The notes beneath the pieces are model-generated. The model saw nothing but the letters and a program-made list of their open reading frames with translations, was not told the origin of the DNA and did not search any database. 7,283 bases of DNA from CAYJXA01 sp964404595 (GTDB lineage: Archaea; Nanobdellota; Nanobdellia; Woesearchaeales; GW2011-AR9): contig CAYOKQ010000069.1 in assembly GCA_964404595.1 (NCBI GenBank), forward strand, positions 1-7,283, written 5' to 3'. Position 1 is the stretch's first letter. Every line of letters starts with the position of its first letter. The position numbers and the translations under genes are program-made. Shown here in pieces: positions 5,192 through 7,283 of this stretch.

Positions 5192-5844
5192 TGAACTTAT
5201 TACTGGTTAATTTCAAGACCTATCAAGAGGCAACAGGAAAGAATGCAATTGCCTTAGCCAAAAAACTATTCTCTGTCAAAAAAAGAGGATGGATCATTGC
5301 CGTTGCGCCCTCACTCTTAGATGTAGAGGAAATTTGCAGGCTCAAGGGAACAGTCTTTGCCCAGCACACAGATTCGCAGGAATATGGTGCGCATACCGGA
5401 CAAATTACGCCACTACAACTCAAAAAATTGGGAGCGAAGGGTACTATTCTGAATCATTCTGAACGAAAATTATCGTGGAAAGTGCTGGTGCAAACGGTGA
5501 AAGAATGTAAAAAAATAAAACTTATTACTGTTATATGTGCCTCTACACTTGCACAAGTCAGAAAGGCAGTATCTTTACATCCTGAATATATTGCGTATGA
5601 ACCTGTTGAATTAATAGGTACAAATATTTCCGTCACCTCTTCAAAACCAGAAATTATTGAAAAAGCGGTCAAAGCAATACAGAAGATAAGCCCAACTACA
5701 ACATTATTATGTGGGGCAGGAGTACATTCACCAAGAGATGTGCGCAAGGCTTTGGAATTGGGGGCGGCGGGAGTGCTGGTGGCACATGCGGTAGTCAAGG
5801 CAAAATACCCACAGAAAGTTGTGAAAGAATTGATTTCTGTATAA
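5188..5844 (+). CDS. tpiA: Triose-phosphate isomerase, archaeal short type
   Basis: This enzyme interconverts dihydroxyacetone phosphate and glyceraldehyde 3-phosphate in the cytoplasm, serving glycolysis and gluconeogenesis. At 218 aa it has the compact TIM barrel of archaeal enzymes, shorter than the roughly 250-aa bacterial/eukaryotic form. Catalytic residues are all visible: N8 and K10 in VNFKTY, H90 in LNHSER (88-93), and E138 in YEPVELIGT (137-145), the acidic base region that leads into loop 6. Other landmarks are FAQHTD (57-62), HTGQIT (69-74), and phosphate-binding CGAG (175-178) and GVLVAHAVVKA (195-205). The last is usually ASG-V in archaeal homologues, so H200-A201 is a local variant. 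Translation may start at 5188 or at the adjacent ATG 5191; GTGA at 5183-5186 suits the latter. It is second in an operon with the two-helix membrane protein and converges on the mazG-like gene 23 bp away. Confidence 0.95.
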   Translation: MMNLLLVNFKTYQEATGKNAIALAKKLFSVKKRGWIIAVAPSLLDVEEICRLKGTVFAQHTDSQEYGAHTGQITPLQLKKLGAKGTILNHSERKLSWKVLVQTVKECKKIKLITVICASTLAQVRKAVSLHPEYIAYEPVELIGTNISVTSSKPEIIEKAVKAIQKISPTTTLLCGAGVHSPRDVRKALELGAAGVLVAHAVVKAKYPQKVVKELISV

Positions 5845-5867
5845 AATCATGACGTTGTAGGCATAAT

Positions 5868-6227
5868 TTAAATACTTTTCTTCTTAACTTTCATTAAAGG
5901 GTGTTTCAAAGCAATATTTAATTGCTTCATATGTTCTTTTTCAAGATTTATTCCATAATGTTCAGCGATCCTTATAACCATAAATAAAATGTCAGATAAT
6001 TCATCTGCAATTTCATCTTTAGAAGTTTGATATTCTGGAAGAGCATCTCTCCCTGCCATGTAATATCCCTCAAACATCATCACATTTTTAGAAAGTTCTC
6101 CAACTTGTTTTGAGAGTTCCATCATTGCACCTTCAACACCCCACTTCTTTTTTTCAACTTTTTCAAACTCTCTTATAACTTCTAAAGATTTGTCTATTAC
6201 TTCCTGAAACCTTAGTTTTTTATTCAT
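5868..6227 (-). CDS. MazG-like nucleotide pyrophosphohydrolase (119 aa)
   Basis: This is a small all-alpha protein of the MazG-like NTP pyrophosphohydrolase superfamily, whose members hydrolyse nucleoside triphosphates to monophosphate and pyrophosphate, often as housecleaning enzymes. The evidence is MELSKQVGELSK (36-47), followed about 28 residues later by DEIADELSDILFMVIRIAEHYGINLE (71-96). The latter gives the ExxD metal-binding motif as E76-L-S-D79. In the first helix the usual EExxE pattern appears as K40-Q41-V-G-E44, so one canonical acidic ligand is Gln here, while E37 is available nearby. I believe archaeal MazG-like proteins often show this KQVGEL form, so it need not mean inactivity. 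The length fits a single-domain dimer or tetramer former. A TATA box at 6250-6259 gives leaderless transcription. The same-strand trmB gene lies 25 bp upstream and could be cotranscribed. Confidence 0.85.
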   Translation of the reverse strand: MNKKLRFQEVIDKSLEVIREFEKVEKKKWGVEGAMMELSKQVGELSKNVMMFEGYYMAGRDALPEYQTSKDEIADELSDILFMVIRIAEHYGINLEKEHMKQLNIALKHPLMKVKKKSI

Positions 6228-6249
6228 AATATTTAATGAAAGTTACCCC

Positions 6250-6259
6250 TATTTAAATA
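6250..6259 (-). promoter_or_regulatory. TATA box of the mazG-like gene, overlapping the trmB stop codon
   Basis: TATTTAAATA is centred about 27 nt before the ATG at 6227 (minus strand) and includes the stop codon of the TrmB gene (6253-6255). Directly downstream on the minus strand is GGGGTAAC (6242-6249), which shares GGGGTAA with the complementary strand of the trmB leader palindrome. Confidence 0.6.
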
Positions 6260-7032
6260 ATTTGTTTGATCGCTGTTTTCCACAATTCCTGGAAAAATTT
6301 TCTGTATTGTTCATAAATCTGTTCTGATGTAATTTCTATTGCTGTTGGTCGTTCGCCCCAGATCAGATTTATAACTTTATCTTTTATTATGATCACACCC
6401 AGAGGAGTATCATTCTTAGTAAATTTAATTTTAATATTTTTATTTCCTTCAAATGCTTTTTTAATATTTTTCTTAACACTATAATGAGCAATGGCTTTAT
6501 CATCAATTTTCTTTTCCTCAAGAGTTCTATGAAAACTTCTTAAGAATAATGGTACAGCAGGCGTGTGATATTCTTCTTTGAAGGCAAAAGCCCAATAAAA
6601 ATCTCCTTCATTGAGTTCGTCCGCGATTCTATTAAATAATGCTTTGAACGCTTTGAATCCCTCATGTACTACTGCCACTTGTTTTGGTGCATGGTCTTTC
6701 TGTTTTAGTCTTAGTTCCTCCAAAATTTCTTTGAATCGTCGCTTCCGTTCATCAAGTAAATGGAGAATTTCTTGTGGGTCGGCGGCTTGGAAATGCTTTG
6801 TTTTTGACACTACCACAAAACTAACCAAACTTTTCTCTTTGAGTTTCTCTAGTGTTTCGTAAACTTTAGCAGCTTGAAGCTTTGTTTTGGACGTAATTGG
6901 CCCAACAGTCGTGGATCCTAAATCTAGCAAAGCTAAATACACTTTTATTTCTCTATCGGTAAAACCAAGTTCCCGAAACAGTTCTGTTTCCATCCTATCA
7001 CTTAATTTGTCGGTGTTTTTAAGCTTTTCCAA
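6253..7032 (-). CDS. TrmB-family transcriptional regulator
   Basis: The N-terminal winged helix (about residues 15-85) shows the TrmB pattern: LGFTDREIKVYLALLDLG (22-39), a second helix ending before TSKTKL, recognition-helix residues AAKVYETLEKLKEKSLV (54-70) and a beta wing (FVVVSKTKHFQAADP). A charged helix at about 86-112 (ILHLLDERKRRFKEILEELR) probably mediates dimerisation. The C-terminal effector-like domain (about 117-259) carries VVHEGFKAFKALF, GVIIIKDKVINLIWG and a final helix with YRKFFQELW. TrmB regulators typically sense sugars or other small molecules and act as repressors or activators; the ligand here is unknown. The length of 259 aa is normal. The start is TTG: GGAGGT at 7043-7038 sits 5 nt before it, while the first ATG would delete 13 residues and lack an SD. 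The gene is divergent from the gene at 7100. Confidence 0.88.
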   Translation of the reverse strand: MEKLKNTDKLSDRMETELFRELGFTDREIKVYLALLDLGSTTVGPITSKTKLQAAKVYETLEKLKEKSLVSFVVVSKTKHFQAADPQEILHLLDERKRRFKEILEELRLKQKDHAPKQVAVVHEGFKAFKALFNRIADELNEGDFYWAFAFKEEYHTPAVPLFLRSFHRTLEEKKIDDKAIAHYSVKKNIKKAFEGNKNIKIKFTKNDTPLGVIIIKDKVINLIWGERPTAIEITSEQIYEQYRKFFQELWKTAIKQII

Positions 7033-7034
7033 AC

Positions 7035-7055
7035 TTTACCTCCAAAAGGGGTAAA
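7035..7055 (-). promoter_or_regulatory. Imperfect palindrome covering the trmB Shine-Dalgarno site
   Basis: The arms TTTACC (7035-7040) and GGTAAA (7050-7055) are perfect complements. Inside them CC (7042-7043) faces GG (7048-7049) with one mismatch. On the minus strand the trmB SD, GGAGGT (7043-7038), forms one side. It could be a protein operator for autoregulation or an RNA hairpin that hides the SD. Confidence 0.5.
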
Positions 7056-7059
7056 TAAG

Positions 7060-7101
7060 TTTAATAAAGTATGCGGTTGTCATTTGCGAATGATTTAAAA
7101 T
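7060..7101. promoter_or_regulatory. Divergent promoter region between trmB and the rightward gene
   Basis: TTTAATAAAG at 7060-7069 could serve as TATA for the rightward gene, with a predicted start near 7090. TTTAAAAT at 7094-7101, read on the minus strand as ATTTTAAA, is the better TATA candidate for trmB because it leaves a leader long enough to contain the SD. That element overlaps the rightward ATG, so the two promoters would interfere. Confidence 0.4.
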
Positions 7102-7283
7102 GATAGACAAAACGAAAGTTGTTTGGCACCATGAAGTTGGTCTGCCATTTGAAACAGAAAGTGAAATAAGAACTCGTGTTCAGCAGGACTTAGACAAAGT
7201 AGTCGGTACTGAAAAAGTAGAAATGATGGGTCATTTATTTGACCTGTATTCTCCGCCACACAGATATTGGACAAGAAGAACAG
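7100..7283 (+). CDS. Partial hypothetical protein, open at the window end
   Basis: The frame opens at ATG 7100, just after an in-frame TGA at 7091, and runs 61 codons to the window edge without a stop. I do not recognise it. The visible part begins with alternating hydrophobic and charged residues (KTKVVWHHEVGLPFE), continues with a helix-like SEIRTRVQQDLDKVV (22-36) and ends in an aromatic/basic stretch (YSPPHRYWTRR). It has no signal peptide or membrane segment so far. No Shine-Dalgarno site precedes the ATG. The gene is divergent from trmB with 67 bp between start codons, so it is a natural candidate target of that regulator, as TrmB-family regulators often control a divergent neighbour. 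Confidence 0.6.
   Translation, partial: MIDKTKVVWHHEVGLPFETESEIRTRVQQDLDKVVGTEKVEMMGHLFDLYSPPHRYWTRRT

Noticed and set aside
6611..6862. Plus-strand serine-rich frame opposite the TrmB gene
   Set aside because: Its Ser/Phe/Leu-rich composition is the mirror of Glu/Lys-rich coding on the other strand.

Overview
The window looks like a fragment of an archaeal genome, most likely a DPANN-type lineage (Woesearchaeota/Pacearchaeota-like) recovered by assembly. The reasons: a short triose-phosphate isomerase of the archaeal type (218 aa), a TrmB-family regulator, a six-cysteine secreted protein of a kind I associate with DPANN genomes, TATA boxes about 25-29 nt before most first genes of transcription units, and many short genes without recognisable relatives. 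Base composition is about 40% GC. A run of ten N (2509-2518) is an assembly join, and it lies inside a gene.

Left part (1-1987). A stand-alone 90-aa orphan gene (161-433) has its own TATA box, Shine-Dalgarno site and oligo-T terminator. A two-gene membrane-protein operon (491-1054 and 1051-1419, ATGA overlap) follows, then a single-domain YbaK/ProX-type aminoacyl-tRNA deacylase (1514-1987).

Middle part (2029-4110). An unrecognised ORF interrupted by the N gap (2029-2574) overlaps by ATGA a DUF1461/TIGR01906-type four-helix membrane protein (2571-3128). A monocistronic 311-aa soluble protein of unknown function (3175-4110) comes next.

Surface and metabolic part (4123-5844). A leftward pair encodes a secreted six-cysteine protein (4882-4343) and a small candidate lipoprotein (4365-4123) overlapping by 23 bp. 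Divergent from it is a rightward pair, a 71-aa two-helix membrane protein (4976-5191) and triose-phosphate isomerase (5188-5844). The two units share a 93-bp divergent promoter region with identical TATA cores at matching distances and a tandem 8-bp repeat between them.

Right part (5868-7283). A MazG-like nucleotide pyrophosphohydrolase (6227-5868) and a TrmB-family regulator (7032-6253) both read leftwards. The regulator starts at TTG behind a strong Shine-Dalgarno that lies inside an inverted repeat. A partial rightward gene runs off the window end (7100 onward).

I see no CRISPR array, transposon, tRNA, rRNA or recognisable defence system. The most notable things are the consistent leaderless-promoter geometry, the SD-occluding palindrome before the TrmB gene, the symmetric divergent promoter, and several orphan genes in tight two-gene operons.
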